Positions 54,067-63,568 of a stretch of 64,000 nt of DNA are shown here, piece by piece. The position numbers and the translations under genes were made by a program. Source of the DNA: Maricaulis sp. (GTDB lineage Bacteria; Pseudomonadota; Alphaproteobacteria; Caulobacterales; Maricaulaceae); assembly GCF_017643475.1 (NCBI RefSeq), contig NZ_JAEPNI010000001.1:1412569-1476568 (forward strand). The letters run 5' to 3'. The notes under the pieces are model-generated. The model worked only from the letters and a program-made list of their open reading frames with translations. It was not told the DNA's origin and did not search any database. The stretch's first letter is position 1; the number at the start of each line of letters is the position of its first letter.

Positions 54067-54909
54067 ATGGACAAGACTTCGCAAATGCGATCCGTGTCCT
54101 TGTGTGGCGCCGGTCATTCCGGCTCGACACTGCTGGGGATGATTCTCGGCAGGCATTCGAGCGCCTTCTACATGGGAGAGGGCGGCAAGGTTCGCTATCT
54201 GCACGATGAGCGCAAGCCGATGCGCAAGCGGGTCTGCAAGATCTGTGGTGATGACTGTCCGGTGTGGAGCAAGTTCCACTGGGACGAGACGCGTGCGCTC
54301 TATCCGCAAGTCGCGGAGCATGTCGGAGTCTCGATGATTGTCGACACGACCAAGGATGAACGCTGGATCGAGACCCGTAGCAAGGAGATGCGCGAGGCGG
54401 GGGGCGTACCGGCCCTGTTGTTTCTGACCCGTGATGGTCGCGCCGTCGTCAATTCGCGTATCCGGAAATATCCCGAGCGCGACCCGTCAGACCAGATCCG
54501 GCAGTGGGCCGACAAGATCGGCACGAGCGACACACCGTTCAACGCTTCTGACGGCCCAAAGATGCGTGTGCGGTATGAAAAATTGGCGACCGACCCGGAA
54601 GTAGTGACCCGCCAGGTCTGTGATCTGCTTCAGATCGAGTACGAGCCGGATATGTTGCGCTTCGACGAGCGCCCGCAACACGTGCTGGGCGGCAATAGCG
54701 GAACTCAGTTTCTTGTCGCCCGTAATCAGTTCGAAAACCCTCAGGATGCGTTTGTCTCGCTGGCTGATCGTACACGTGACTATTATGGCGAGCATGCCGG
54801 CGGCATCTCGCTCGATCTGCGCTGGAAACAGGAATTGTCCAGCGAGCACGAAGCCTTGTTTGAAAAGCTCGCCGGGCGAGCCAACGCAGAACTGAAGTGG
54901 GAGGCCTGA
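54067..54909 (+). CDS. PAPS-dependent sulfotransferase
   Basis: A 280-residue sulfotransferase from ATG 54067 (GAGGGG upstream). The 5'-phosphosulfate loop is CGAGHSGSTLLGMIL (about 13-27), and the 3'-phosphate region LFLTRDGRAVVNSRIR. A Cys-x2-Cys cluster (VCKICGDDCPVW) is present as in similar bacterial enzymes. It transfers sulfate to a carbohydrate or lipid acceptor; the partner gene after it is a glycosyltransferase-sulfotransferase, suggesting a sulfated glycan. Stop is 5 bases before the next start. Confidence 0.85.
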   Translation: MDKTSQMRSVSLCGAGHSGSTLLGMILGRHSSAFYMGEGGKVRYLHDERKPMRKRVCKICGDDCPVWSKFHWDETRALYPQVAEHVGVSMIVDTTKDERWIETRSKEMREAGGVPALLFLTRDGRAVVNSRIRKYPERDPSDQIRQWADKIGTSDTPFNASDGPKMRVRYEKLATDPEVVTRQVCDLLQIEYEPDMLRFDERPQHVLGGNSGTQFLVARNQFENPQDAFVSLADRTRDYYGEHAGGISLDLRWKQELSSEHEALFEKLAGRANAELKWEA

Positions 54910-54914
54910 AGTCG

Positions 54915-56343
54915 ATGGCCAAGATTGATCTTGTTTTCCGTCAGATCGACGAACGTACACGCGATGTGGCGCTGGAACTGGCCAAGGAGAGTATCCGGCC
55001 GGACAATACCTAGCATCATCGACGATGTGCGGCCCTTCACTGAGTGCGTGAACCAGATGCTGCAAATCGATCACGATTGCGACTACGTCGTCTATGTCGA
55101 TGCGGATTGTCTTATCCTCGAAGACCTGCGGGCCTTTATCGAAACCTGCGACGCGCCCTATGTGGACAGTTATGTGTCAGACCGTTTCCGAGGCCGTCTG
55201 CACTGCGGTGTGCACATCACCCGGATTGATCTCGTGCGTCGCATGGCGGCTACCGAAGTGCCGGCGGACGACATGAAATACGTGTTGCGTCCGGAATCGC
55301 GCCTGCGCAACCTGGCCATGAAACCGATGGGTGTGGCCAAGCAGTTCCGGAACTTCGATATTCTACATGATCACTTCCAGTCCTATCACCACATCTTCAT
55401 GAAGTACGCGCTGCGCGAATTGCGCAGCCGGACCAAGGACCAGGGGGTTCGCCTGCGTCGCTCCATGGACGCCTGGGACCTGTCCGAGGACTGGTGCGAT
55501 CTGAAAATGGCGAAACACGCCGTGGATTACGCCCGGGAAAAAATGCCGCTCGATTCAAGCCCGGATGAGGTGCACGAATTTATCGAGGCGCTGCCGGAAC
55601 ATGCCGATGCCGAGATCAGGCGCCTGGGCGTGCAGGAAAAGCCGGAGTTTTCGCGCGAAGAACTGAAGCGCTGGCTCGAGGAAAATCGCGGCCGGGTAAA
55701 CTATGGTTCCTCAGCTGATAAACCGAAAATCTTCGGACTGGGCCTCAGCCGGACCGGCACGCGCAGCCTGACGGCCGGTCTGCAGGTTCTGGGCTTTGAT
55801 TGCAGCCATTATCCCATTGACGAGGACACCTATACCGAGCTGTCCAATGCGCAATACGGTCTGACCCTGCTGAAATACCATGATGGCCTGACCGACATCA
55901 CGACCATCCCTTGCTACAAGCAGTTGGACAAACAGTATCCCGGATCGAAATTCATCCTGACGGTTCGCGACAAGGAAGGCTGGCTCGGCTCTTGCGCGCG
56001 GCATTATTTCAACCGCCCGGCGTTCAAGTTGACTGAAGACCCGGACCAGGAAGTGCACATGAACATGCGCCGCTTCCTCAGGGCGGCGGTTTACGGGTGT
56101 TATAATTTCGACCGGCACCGCTTCTCAGATGTCTATGATGACCATGTCCGTGCCGTGATGGATTATTTCAAGGACCGTCCGGGCGACCTTTTGGTCATTG
56201 ATATCTGTTCCGGCGAAGGGTTCGAGAAGCTTGCACCTTTCCTGGACCGTCCGGTTCCGACCGAAGTCTTTCCGCACAAGGGCGCTGTCCTTTCGCGCCG
56301 GATGAAGGAAGAGGCCGAGAAAAAGGCCGCGGCTGTCGCCTAG
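54915..56343 (+). pseudogene. Glycosyltransferase-sulfotransferase fusion with a +1 frameshift
   Basis: ATG 54915 (GGGAGG upstream, 5 bases after the previous stop) opens a frame reading AKIDLVFRQIDERTRDVALELAKE that hits TAG at 55011-55013. The adjacent frame then continues to 56343 with DYVVYVDADCLILEDL (DxD nucleotide-sugar site), RLHCGVHITRIDLV, and after about residue 270 a second sulfotransferase domain KIFGLGLSRTGTRSLTAGL ... FILTVRDKEGWLGSC. Removing one base near 55008-55013 joins both halves. As read, the gene cannot make the intact fusion, and the alternative start inside gives a truncated protein. Confidence 0.85.
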
Positions 56344-56349
56344 GACGAC

Positions 56350-58166
56350 ATGAGCGACACGAACCCCGATAGCGCACAGGTTAGGCCATCCATCGCGATG
56401 GCCTGGTCGCATGGTGTGCGGACCGCGGGGCTCGTCTGGTCCAGCCAGCCCTGGCTGATCATTTGTATTTCCATCCTGACCGTTGTGGTGGCGCTTTTGC
56501 CAGCTGCGGCGCTCTACATGTCTCGGCTGATCGTCGACAGCGTTGTTGCGGCGATCGAGAGCGGAGCAAGCGCTGATCGGGATGCAGCATTGATGTGGGT
56601 CGGTGTTGAGGCTGCTATACTCGCTGTTCTGCTGGCGGCCAGGCGCTTGCTGGCGTTCGAGCGATCTCGGCTTCAGGTAGAGCTCGGATATGCAACCAAC
56701 CAGGCGATCCTGGGCAAGTGCGCCGCTTTGGATCTGGAGCAGATCGAGCGAGCAGACCTCCAGCAACAACTCGTCATCGCCAAGCAATTTGCCACGAGCC
56801 GGCCCTACAACCTGGTCAGCCGTGGTTTCGACCTGTTACAGCACGCGCTGACACTTGTTTCGGTAGCGGTCCTGTTGTGGGCATTTTCGCCGCTATTGCT
56901 GGCCTTCATTGTGGCGGGCGCCCTGCCGCTTTTCCTGGGTAATCTTCGCTTCGCCGACACGGCATTCGGGTTCTACAAGGGACGCACGCCGGAAGTGCGC
57001 GAGCGGAGTTATCTGGAAAGCCTGATCACGGGTGAGGGCAGCGCCCGGGACCGGCTCCACTATCGGCTCGATAGGCCGTTGCAGGCGCGATATCGCGAGC
57101 TCTTCCAGTCCATGTTTCAGCGAGATCTGGTGATGAAGGGGCGGCATGCGTTCTGGGGGGCGGTGCTGGCCATCCTGTCGACGGCCGTGTTTCTGGGCGC
57201 CAAGGTCTGGATTGTCTGGGTCACCATTTCCGGCGCGATCACGCTCGGTCAGATGACGATGTTTGTCGGCCTGGTCAAACAGGGGCAGGCAAGCGTCACC
57301 AGTCTTCTGGCAGCCTTCAATGGTGTGGTTGAGGACGTGCTTTATCTCTCAACGCTCTATGGTTTTCTCGACACGCCGGTCGAGGCCCGCGCAAGCGGGG
57401 TGAGTGTTGGGGAAACGCCCGGCGATGGCCTTCGTTTCTATATGTTTCCTATCGCTATCCAAACGGCCCGCGACTGGCGCTGGATGATGTTACGTTTCAT
57501 GTGCCGGGAGGGAGCGCACTGGGTATTGTCGGGGTGAACGGGTCAGGCAAGTCGACGCTGATCAAACTGGCATTGGGGCTATACCGGCCGTTGAACGGCA
57601 AGGTCCTGCTGGACGGGACGGATCTGGCGGACTGGGACCGGGAGGCCCTGGCGAGACGATTTGGTGTGCTCTTTCAGCCGTCCACCAATTTCAAGATGAC
57701 GGCCCGTGACAATATCGAGGTTGGTGTTGGTCTTGCGCCAATGTCGGACGAGGCACTGGCCCGCGCGACAGAGCTGGGCCTGGCCGATGAGGTGATTGCC
57801 GATCTGCCTGAGGGCTATAACAGCCGTCTTTCAAAGCGCTTTGTTGACGGGATCGAGATGTCGGGCGGCCAGTGGAAACGCCTGGCTTTGGCGCGCGCCT
57901 ACGCTAACCCAGATGCTGACTGTGTGATTCTGGACGAACCGACTGCCGCCCTTGATGCCAATGCCGAGGCTGAACTGCTCAAACGGCCGCGAGACGGCAC
58001 GGGACTGATCATCATCTCGCACCGCCTGTCCAATCTCCGGCCGACGGACCAGATCATCATGCTGGAAAAGGGGCGTCTTATCGAGCAGGGCGACCATGAC
58101 GCGCTTGTTGAAAAGGGCGGCGCCTACGCCACCATGTTCAACGTGCAAGCCAAGGCCTATCGCTGA
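56350..58166 (+). pseudogene. ABC exporter (permease-ATPase fusion) with a -1 frameshift
   Basis: ATG 56350 opens a six-helix exporter domain (about 1-340, ABCB/MsbA-like) but the frame breaks near 57439-57444. The ATPase domain continues in the next frame with YRYPNGPRLALDDVTFHVPG, Walker A GIVGVNGSGKST, signature MSGGQWKRLALARA, Walker B CVILDEPTAALD and the H-loop ISHRLS. Adding one base near 57443 restores a normal half-transporter of about 605 residues. It follows the glycosyltransferase gene by 6 bases. Exporters of this kind flip lipids, glycans or peptides. Confidence 0.86.
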
Positions 58167-59396
58167 TCAATAACGCGGATTGGTCGTCTGGTAGGTAGAG
58201 GAGTTGCCGATGGCAGTCGCCGTGCCGGTGATCATGCCGCCGGTCGTCATCTGACCCGTTACCACCGAACTGATTGTCGCCGAGTTGGTCTGGTTCATCG
58301 CACCATAGGCCGTCACCGGGCATTCCGAGCAGATATAGCTGGTCGCCGCATTACCGAATGCTGTCGAGGACAGCATGGCGACGCCGCCTGCATCACCTTC
58401 GAAATTGGCTCGGGCCGTGACATTCGCCGTATTTGTCTGGTCCAGCCCCATGAAGGAGTTTGAACCGATATTGGACAGCACGGCGGAGTTTCCAACGCCT
58501 TCGGCGGCAACCGTCATCAGATCCACGTCGAAATTTCCGACAATGATCTCGGAATCAGCCAGCACCTCGCCGCTATTGGTCTGCTGTCCCTGCAGGTGGG
58601 CATAGGCTTCCTGGTTTTCGATCCGGACATTATTGCCATTAGCCGATGCGGTCGCATTGGTCATCTCGCCACCGCCGCCGGCGTTCACACGAACCAGGCC
58701 TGTCACATTGCCGCGATTATCCTGGTCGACATCGACGACTTGCGAGGCGGCGTCATAACCGGTCACCATGGCGGAATTGCCGTTGGCGGCTGCGACCGTC
58801 GTCGAAGACACGCCCAGCCCCGCGGTTGGCGCAAGCACATAGGCGTCTGCTGTCACAGAGGCGCCGCTATCCTGGCGCAGGTCGAGATTGGCTTCGCCCG
58901 CATAGGCCGTTGATTCCCAGGCATTTGCCGAGGCGCCGGCCGTTGTGACCGAGGTGATGCCGTAATTGGAGAGCGAGTGCTGGGCCGTCGAGCGGACCTG
59001 CGCGCCATCGAGGGCGTTCTGCTGCGAGGTGACGTCCATGCCGTTGTCGACAAGAACCACAGCGGAGTTACCGAACATGGTCGAGGTTGTGATCGCAGCC
59101 CCGTCAATCGTCTGCGCATCGGTCGTTGCGCGCCCGACCACACTGCCGGAGAAAGTCTGGGTGTTCTCGATATCGTGCGGCGTGAGCACGTCAATGGTCA
59201 GCGCATTGGCCATGCCAATGGCTGTCATCATCGCGCTCGCAGCTTGTCCAACCGAGGTCTCGGCGGTCACCTGAATATTGGCGTTCAGATTGACCTGCCC
59301 GTTGAGAATCTCAGTCGTATCGTCCGCGTAGGTAGCTGCGCACGTGAGGATCGCGGCGGTCATGGCCGTGCTCAACAGTTTGACGCGCTTGGACAT
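58167..59396 (-). CDS. hfaD: Holdfast attachment protein HfaD
   Basis: A 409-residue exported protein from ATG 59396 (GGGAG upstream), signal peptide ending AATYA-DD. The mature part is a long series of beta repeats with N-A-x-V and S-x-A patterns (for example NSAVVLVDNGMDVTSQQ, NSAVLSNIGSNSFMGLD) and one Cys pair (SYICSECPVTA). HfaD of Caulobacter anchors the adhesive holdfast to the envelope with HfaA, and is secreted through HfaB. Gene order and repeats support the assignment. Its stop abuts that of the convergent ABC gene. Confidence 0.85.
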   Translation of the reverse strand: MSKRVKLLSTAMTAAILTCAATYADDTTEILNGQVNLNANIQVTAETSVGQAASAMMTAIGMANALTIDVLTPHDIENTQTFSGSVVGRATTDAQTIDGAAITTSTMFGNSAVVLVDNGMDVTSQQNALDGAQVRSTAQHSLSNYGITSVTTAGASANAWESTAYAGEANLDLRQDSGASVTADAYVLAPTAGLGVSSTTVAAANGNSAMVTGYDAASQVVDVDQDNRGNVTGLVRVNAGGGGEMTNATASANGNNVRIENQEAYAHLQGQQTNSGEVLADSEIIVGNFDVDLMTVAAEGVGNSAVLSNIGSNSFMGLDQTNTANVTARANFEGDAGGVAMLSSTAFGNAATSYICSECPVTAYGAMNQTNSATISSVVTGQMTTGGMITGTATAIGNSSTYQTTNPRY

Positions 59397-60306
59397 TCGA
59401 GGTCTCCCGGGAGCCATAGGCTGTAGCGACATTGACGCCGCCGGTTACATTGGTTGAGCCACCGATTGGATCGGAATAGTGGCAGGCCGCGCTTGGATCG
59501 ACGCCATAAAGCTGGGCGGAAACTTCCAGGACAGCGCGTTCGATGACAGAGCGTACGGCCAGCTGGACCGGCTCGAGCGAGCGGCCACCAGCCGAGATGT
59601 CGACAACGGCTTCATCCCAGAAGGCGAAGATGCCAGCGCTTATCTCGCGGCCGATAATCTGTTTCTGGTAGGAGATGACGTCGACGGTCTCCATCGTGCG
59701 TGTATCATTGAGCCGCAAATCGAGGCCGATATTCATCACCCAGGTGCGGCGATTGAAAACACCGGTCGGGTCACTGTCGATGCGGTCACCGCCCAGGATA
59801 TCAACGCCGCCGGAGCGGATATTGTAGTTCAGCTCGGTAATGCCGCCGACCAGATGGAAGTCGGAGCCGGGCAGCGAGGCTGCGTAGATCTGACGTTGAT
59901 CGCCGTTCTCGTCGCCAATCAGCTGATTGTTGGCATAACGCAGCTCCAGCTCGGACACCGAGGTGTCAAAACGCTCGACCAGACGGATGCCGGCCTTGGC
60001 AAAGGCGGAGATCGCCATCAGCGAGGCGCCCTGGGTCACAGCAGCACCGCCTTCAAGTGAGGCGCGTCCGGTGTAGTCCGACAGGCGACCCACAGCGATG
60101 CGCGGCGAGACCAGATTGTTCGCGCGGGCGTAGTTGGCCAGGCATACCAGGGCCTCGGAATAGGGGGTCGGGTTCGCGGTCACCGGTGCGCCGCCGATCG
60201 GCTGCGCGTAGAGTCCGTCAGATCCGCCCGTGCGAGCGGTCGTGGCACAGCCGGACAGGGCCAGCGCGCCGGCCAGTGTGGCCAGGAGAAGTTTAGCCTT
60301 CTTCAT
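59311..60306 (-). CDS. hfaB: HfaB, CsgG-like outer-membrane secretion pore lipoprotein
   Basis: A 331-residue lipoprotein (lipobox LSGC in LALSGCATT) of the CsgG/HfaB family, the pore that exports curli-like HfaA and HfaD. CsgG features include SPRIAVGRLSDYTGRASLEGGAAVTQG, AFAKAGIRLVERFDTS, VGGITELNYNIRSGGVD and SDPIGGSTNVTGGVNVATAYGS. ATG 60306 overlaps the hfaA end by 14 bases. The frame runs 86 bases into hfaD, giving a C-terminal tail (VQARQTVEHGHDRRDPH) that looks unlike the family and may be a frame artefact. Confidence 0.9.
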   Translation of the reverse strand: MKKAKLLLATLAGALALSGCATTARTGGSDGLYAQPIGGAPVTANPTPYSEALVCLANYARANNLVSPRIAVGRLSDYTGRASLEGGAAVTQGASLMAISAFAKAGIRLVERFDTSVSELELRYANNQLIGDENGDQRQIYAASLPGSDFHLVGGITELNYNIRSGGVDILGGDRIDSDPTGVFNRRTWVMNIGLDLRLNDTRTMETVDVISYQKQIIGREISAGIFAFWDEAVVDISAGGRSLEPVQLAVRSVIERAVLEVSAQLYGVDPSAACHYSDPIGGSTNVTGGVNVATAYGSRETSNVQARQTVEHGHDRRDPHVRSYLRGRYD

Positions 60307-60724
60307 TGTCTTCACTCGTTTCCCCGTTGGACTGGGCGTTGGCGTTGACGTTGCCATTATTGATCTGGGTCGAATTGACGATGACAGTGTTCCACTGACC
60401 GGTGACATTCACGTTAAGCTGGTTGCCGATGGCCGTTGCATTGGCACCGACACCGCCTCCGAACAGGCCGTTCAGCTGGCTGGAAACGCCAACACCGGTC
60501 TGGATGACACCATCGATGATGACGCGATTGCCTGCAGACGAGCGTGCCGCGGAACCAGCGCTTGCCGTGGCGCCAGACCAGGGACGTTGCTCCTGGCCAT
60601 AGGCGACGCCGTAGGGGCGTTCCCACTGGGCCGTCGTCTGTGTTGACTGGGCGCTCGCCGCCGAGGCGGCCAGCATTGTCAGGCCGATGGCAGAGGTCAA
60701 AAACCGCGTCCGCTTGTGTGTCAT
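60293..60724 (-). CDS. hfaA: HfaA, holdfast anchor fibre protein
   Basis: A 143-residue exported protein with signal peptide (ASAASAQ-ST). The mature part contains WERPYGVAYGQEQRPWSGATASAGSAARSSAGNRVIIDGVIQTG, typical of HfaA, and Asn/Val/Gln repeats (QLNVNVTGQWNTVIVNST, NGNVNANAQSNGE) of a curli-like amyloid. HfaA forms stable high-mass complexes that help bind the holdfast polysaccharide to the cell. First gene of hfaABD on the minus strand; GAGGACGCAGG precedes ATG 60724. Confidence 0.9.
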   Translation of the reverse strand: MTHKRTRFLTSAIGLTMLAASAASAQSTQTTAQWERPYGVAYGQEQRPWSGATASAGSAARSSAGNRVIIDGVIQTGVGVSSQLNGLFGGGVGANATAIGNQLNVNVTGQWNTVIVNSTQINNGNVNANAQSNGETSEDNEEG

Positions 60725-60740
60725 CCTGCGTCCTCACTGG

Positions 60741-60756
60741 CACGTATTCATACGTG
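60741..60756. promoter_or_regulatory. Palindrome in the hfa/rhomboid divergent region
   Basis: A 16-bp element cacgtattcatacgtg (arms CACGTAT and ATACGTG with a TC centre) 17 bases upstream of the hfaA start. A wider outer pair (GGCACG...CGTGCC) flanks it. It could be a regulator site for hfaABD; no factor is proposed. Confidence 0.45.
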
Positions 60757-60876
60757 AGACGTGCAACGTGCGTGCCAGAGGGGAAAGCCTGTAAAACCGG
60801 TTCACCCGGTGGGGGAATTAAGTTGTGATTAACGAAAAAGTGCCCGTTTGAGCCATCACAAGAGGGAGTTGCCAGA

Positions 60877-61521
60877 ATGAGTGTGCCGCATCGGGACAGT
60901 GGCGATCGTGAGCCGGTTTTCAATTCCATGCCGGTGGTCGTGCTCGTCTTGGCTCTGGCCATACTTGGCGCCGAGCTGGCGAAAGTCGTGGTGCCACCGC
61001 TCGGCGAGCTGATCTTCCAGGCCAGCGTTCTGGTCCATACTCCGGCGGGGCAGGTGCCTCCCGCGCAGCCGCTTGGTCAATACCTGCCTTTCCTGCTCCA
61101 TTTCCTCGTCCATTTCGGCTGGCTGCACATCATCATGAATCTGGTGGTGCTGCTCTCGGCCGGCCGCCTCGTCGCCCGTGTTCTCGGCGACAGCGCACAA
61201 GGTGTATTGCTGTTCCTGTCGTTCTTTGGTGCGTGCAGTGTTCTGGGCGCCGTTGCCCAGGTGGTTGCCGAAGGCAGTGAGCCGCTGATTCTGGGCGGCG
61301 CCTCCACAGGGGTCTCCGGCTTGATCGCAGCAGCCGGCTGGGTGCGTGGCGGGTATGCCGGCATGCTCAGATTGACCTTGCCCTGGATCGGCGTGAACCT
61401 GGTCATCGGCTTGCTGGGTGTGGCGTTTCCGATCCCGATCGGTTGGGCGGCGCATATCGGCGGCGCGGTTGCGGGGGCAGGGTTGTTTCCCGTCATTCTC
61501 AGGCTTGCCCGTCCGCGCTGA
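60877..61521 (+). CDS. Rhomboid family intramembrane serine protease
   Basis: A 214-residue protein with about six helices. The catalytic Ser is in GGASTGVSGL (near residue 143) and the His in WAAHIGGAVAG (near 193); HFGWLHIIMN (about 79-88) is the conserved H-x4-H...N region. The loop reads GAST rather than GASG, a variant of the GxS core. Rhomboids cleave membrane helices; the substrate is unknown. Divergent from hfaA, and its TGA abuts the next minus-strand gene. Confidence 0.9.
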   Translation: MSVPHRDSGDREPVFNSMPVVVLVLALAILGAELAKVVVPPLGELIFQASVLVHTPAGQVPPAQPLGQYLPFLLHFLVHFGWLHIIMNLVVLLSAGRLVARVLGDSAQGVLLFLSFFGACSVLGAVAQVVAEGSEPLILGGASTGVSGLIAAAGWVRGGYAGMLRLTLPWIGVNLVIGLLGVAFPIPIGWAAHIGGAVAGAGLFPVILRLARPR

Positions 61522-62082
61522 CTACCACAGCCTCTCATATTGCGGCTCACCATCAATCTCGATCCCCTTGATCAGGGCACGCCCATCGGACGGGATCGAC
61601 ACGATCAGGCGGGGTGACCGGCTGTCATCTCGGAGAATTGAATCCAGCTCGAGCGCTGTTGCCCGATCCGCGAAATACCGGTTGAGCCCATAGTCGATCT
61701 GGACCACCTCATGCCGCTCATCTGCCTGGCCTCTGAAATAGACGCTCGTCACAAGGCCCAATATTGCCGGGCCCGTTTCCGGCCGCTCGTGATGAAGGCT
61801 GCTGGCGATCCAGACGCCGGCCTCGTTCGGTTCAAGCGCGACATAGACTAGGTCCTCTGCCTGGATCTCGTCGAGACCGCCCAGGTCGCGCAAGTCCAGT
61901 ATCGCGATATCCAGGCGAATGCGGCTGTAATGGCCCAGGAACGGATCGCGCGGATCATAACCCGTGACATCGAGCACCACTTCCTGGCCGCCCGCACGCC
62001 GGGCCGTATTACTGCCCAGCATGAAGACCAGAAATGCCGTCATCACGGCTGCTATGATCAAGAGGCGGTTTGTATGGCTCAT
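61522..62082 (-). CDS. GDYXXLXY-domain membrane protein
   Basis: A 186-residue protein with one N-terminal membrane helix (IIAAVMTAFLVFMLGS) and an exported beta-domain with the GDYXXLXY-type DPFLGHYSRIRLDIAI and VQIDYGLNRYFAD strings. Such proteins usually pair with a DUF2157 membrane protein, as here. The start overlaps the DUF2157 stop by 4 bases (ATGA), so translation is coupled. Function unknown. Confidence 0.85.
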   Translation of the reverse strand: MSHTNRLLIIAAVMTAFLVFMLGSNTARRAGGQEVVLDVTGYDPRDPFLGHYSRIRLDIAILDLRDLGGLDEIQAEDLVYVALEPNEAGVWIASSLHHERPETGPAILGLVTSVYFRGQADERHEVVQIDYGLNRYFADRATALELDSILRDDSRSPRLIVSIPSDGRALIKGIEIDGEPQYERLW

Positions 62083-63407
62083 GACACGTCTCCCTGGCTT
62101 GTTGGCAGGCGCTTGCGCCATTTCAGCAAACCCCAGCTGAGGCCAAACAGCACAAGCCCGCCCGTGAGGAAGAAGAGGGAAGTGGAGAGCAGGCCCGAGA
62201 ATGTCTCCCAGTAAACATAGGCGGTGTGCAGGATGAAGCCGGCAATGCCCAGCGTGCCGGTGGCCCGGGCATCCGCTCGTGTACCGATCAGGATCAGCGA
62301 GATGCAGAAGGCATAATAGGCCGTGCCGAACAGGATGCGCACGGCGAGAAAGACAACGGGATCCTCGATGTAGACAATGAAGGGGAAGCTGGCAGCTGTG
62401 AGGGCGGCGATGGCGACGCCCAGCCCGGTTCGTTTGCGCTGCCCGCCCCCGTTTATCCAGGCCATCGCAGCGATGCCGCCTGAAAGGGCGAGGGCGAGTG
62501 GCACGTAGAGGGCCGGATTGGGCATGCCCGGGCCTGTGTCTGAACGGTTCAGTTCGCGCACAAACGCCTCGTATTCGCCGAGCGGCCACTGGATCAGTGC
62601 GCCTCCGATGATGGCCGCCGTGCCACACCAGCCCGCGATCACGCCGGCCGTTGGCACCTGGCGGTGACGCAGGAGCGCAAATCCGGTGGCCAGGATGCCA
62701 AAGGACAAGAGGGTGAGGGTGGCAATCTGGTGTGCTTCCATGCCCAGGCTTTCCAGGCCGCGGACCAGAGCATTGATCAGCCAGGGCAGGAGAGCCAGTC
62801 CAAGCAGGTTGACGGAGACAGAAGAATTGAGGCGCGATGACGCGGCCAGCATTACGGCCCAGACCAGGGCATAACTCCACATGGTGTCCGGTGCGGCGGG
62901 GGAAAGGATCTCCAGCCAGACCCACAATGCCGACAGAAGCGTCGCCAGGATCATCACCGGCCTCGACGACACCGCGAGCGAAACAGCCAGTGCCGCCAAC
63001 GCCCAGATCAGAACCGCCGTATTGCGGAAGGAGGATAGATTGAATGTCTGGGCAGTCAGCATGATGGTGATGCCAAACATCGCCGCACCCAGAAGGGCCA
63101 GGGCATGGCCAAGAACCGGGGCGTTGCAGTCGAAGGCGCGTCCGGCCGCAAACAGGCTGACCCAGATCACAGCCAGCAGCAGCGCGAAGACAAGCAGTTT
63201 GGGTGTGGCGTCCCAGTTGGCGCCGACAAAACTGATAGCGGAAAGGGCAATTAGCACCGATCCCAGAATGGCCAGCGCGCCGACCGGCGTCCATCCACCC
63301 GGTGCCTTCGCTACATCATCCAGTATCGATGCCTTGCCGTCTTGGCTGACCCAGCCCTCGGACTGCCAGCGTTACAGGTCCCGCTTGAGACGCGATTGAT
63401 AGCCCAT
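62079..63407 (-). pseudogene. DUF2157 membrane protein with a premature TAA at codon 12
   Basis: ATG 63407, with GGGGAGACAGC upstream, gives MGYQSRLKRDL and then TAA at 63372-63374. The same frame continues with RWQSEGWVSQDGKASILDDVAKAPGG, the usual DUF2157 cytoplasmic domain, and about 10 membrane helices to the end at 62079. Without the stop the protein would be 442 residues. A GTG at 63257 could rescue only the membrane part, so as read this gene is probably non-functional. CAA or GAA to TAA would explain it by one base. Confidence 0.8.
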
Positions 63408-63568
63408 GCTGTCTCCCCGATCCGGTGATGAGGTCCGTCACGCCAGTAGACTGACGGAGGCGGGGAGGCCTGTCCACGTTAGTTTGATTCACGCGAGGCG
63501 CCTCGTCTAAGGGCTCACATTTCTTTCGTTTTGTGGTATAAGGAGACTCCATAGGAATGGAGTGACCC

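Noticed and set aside
62083..63294. Long alternative minus frame that begins upstream of the GDYXXLXY gene
   Set aside because: Its N-terminal 400 residues are Arg/Gly/Cys-rich out-of-frame sequence over DUF2157; only the end from 62082 is a real gene.
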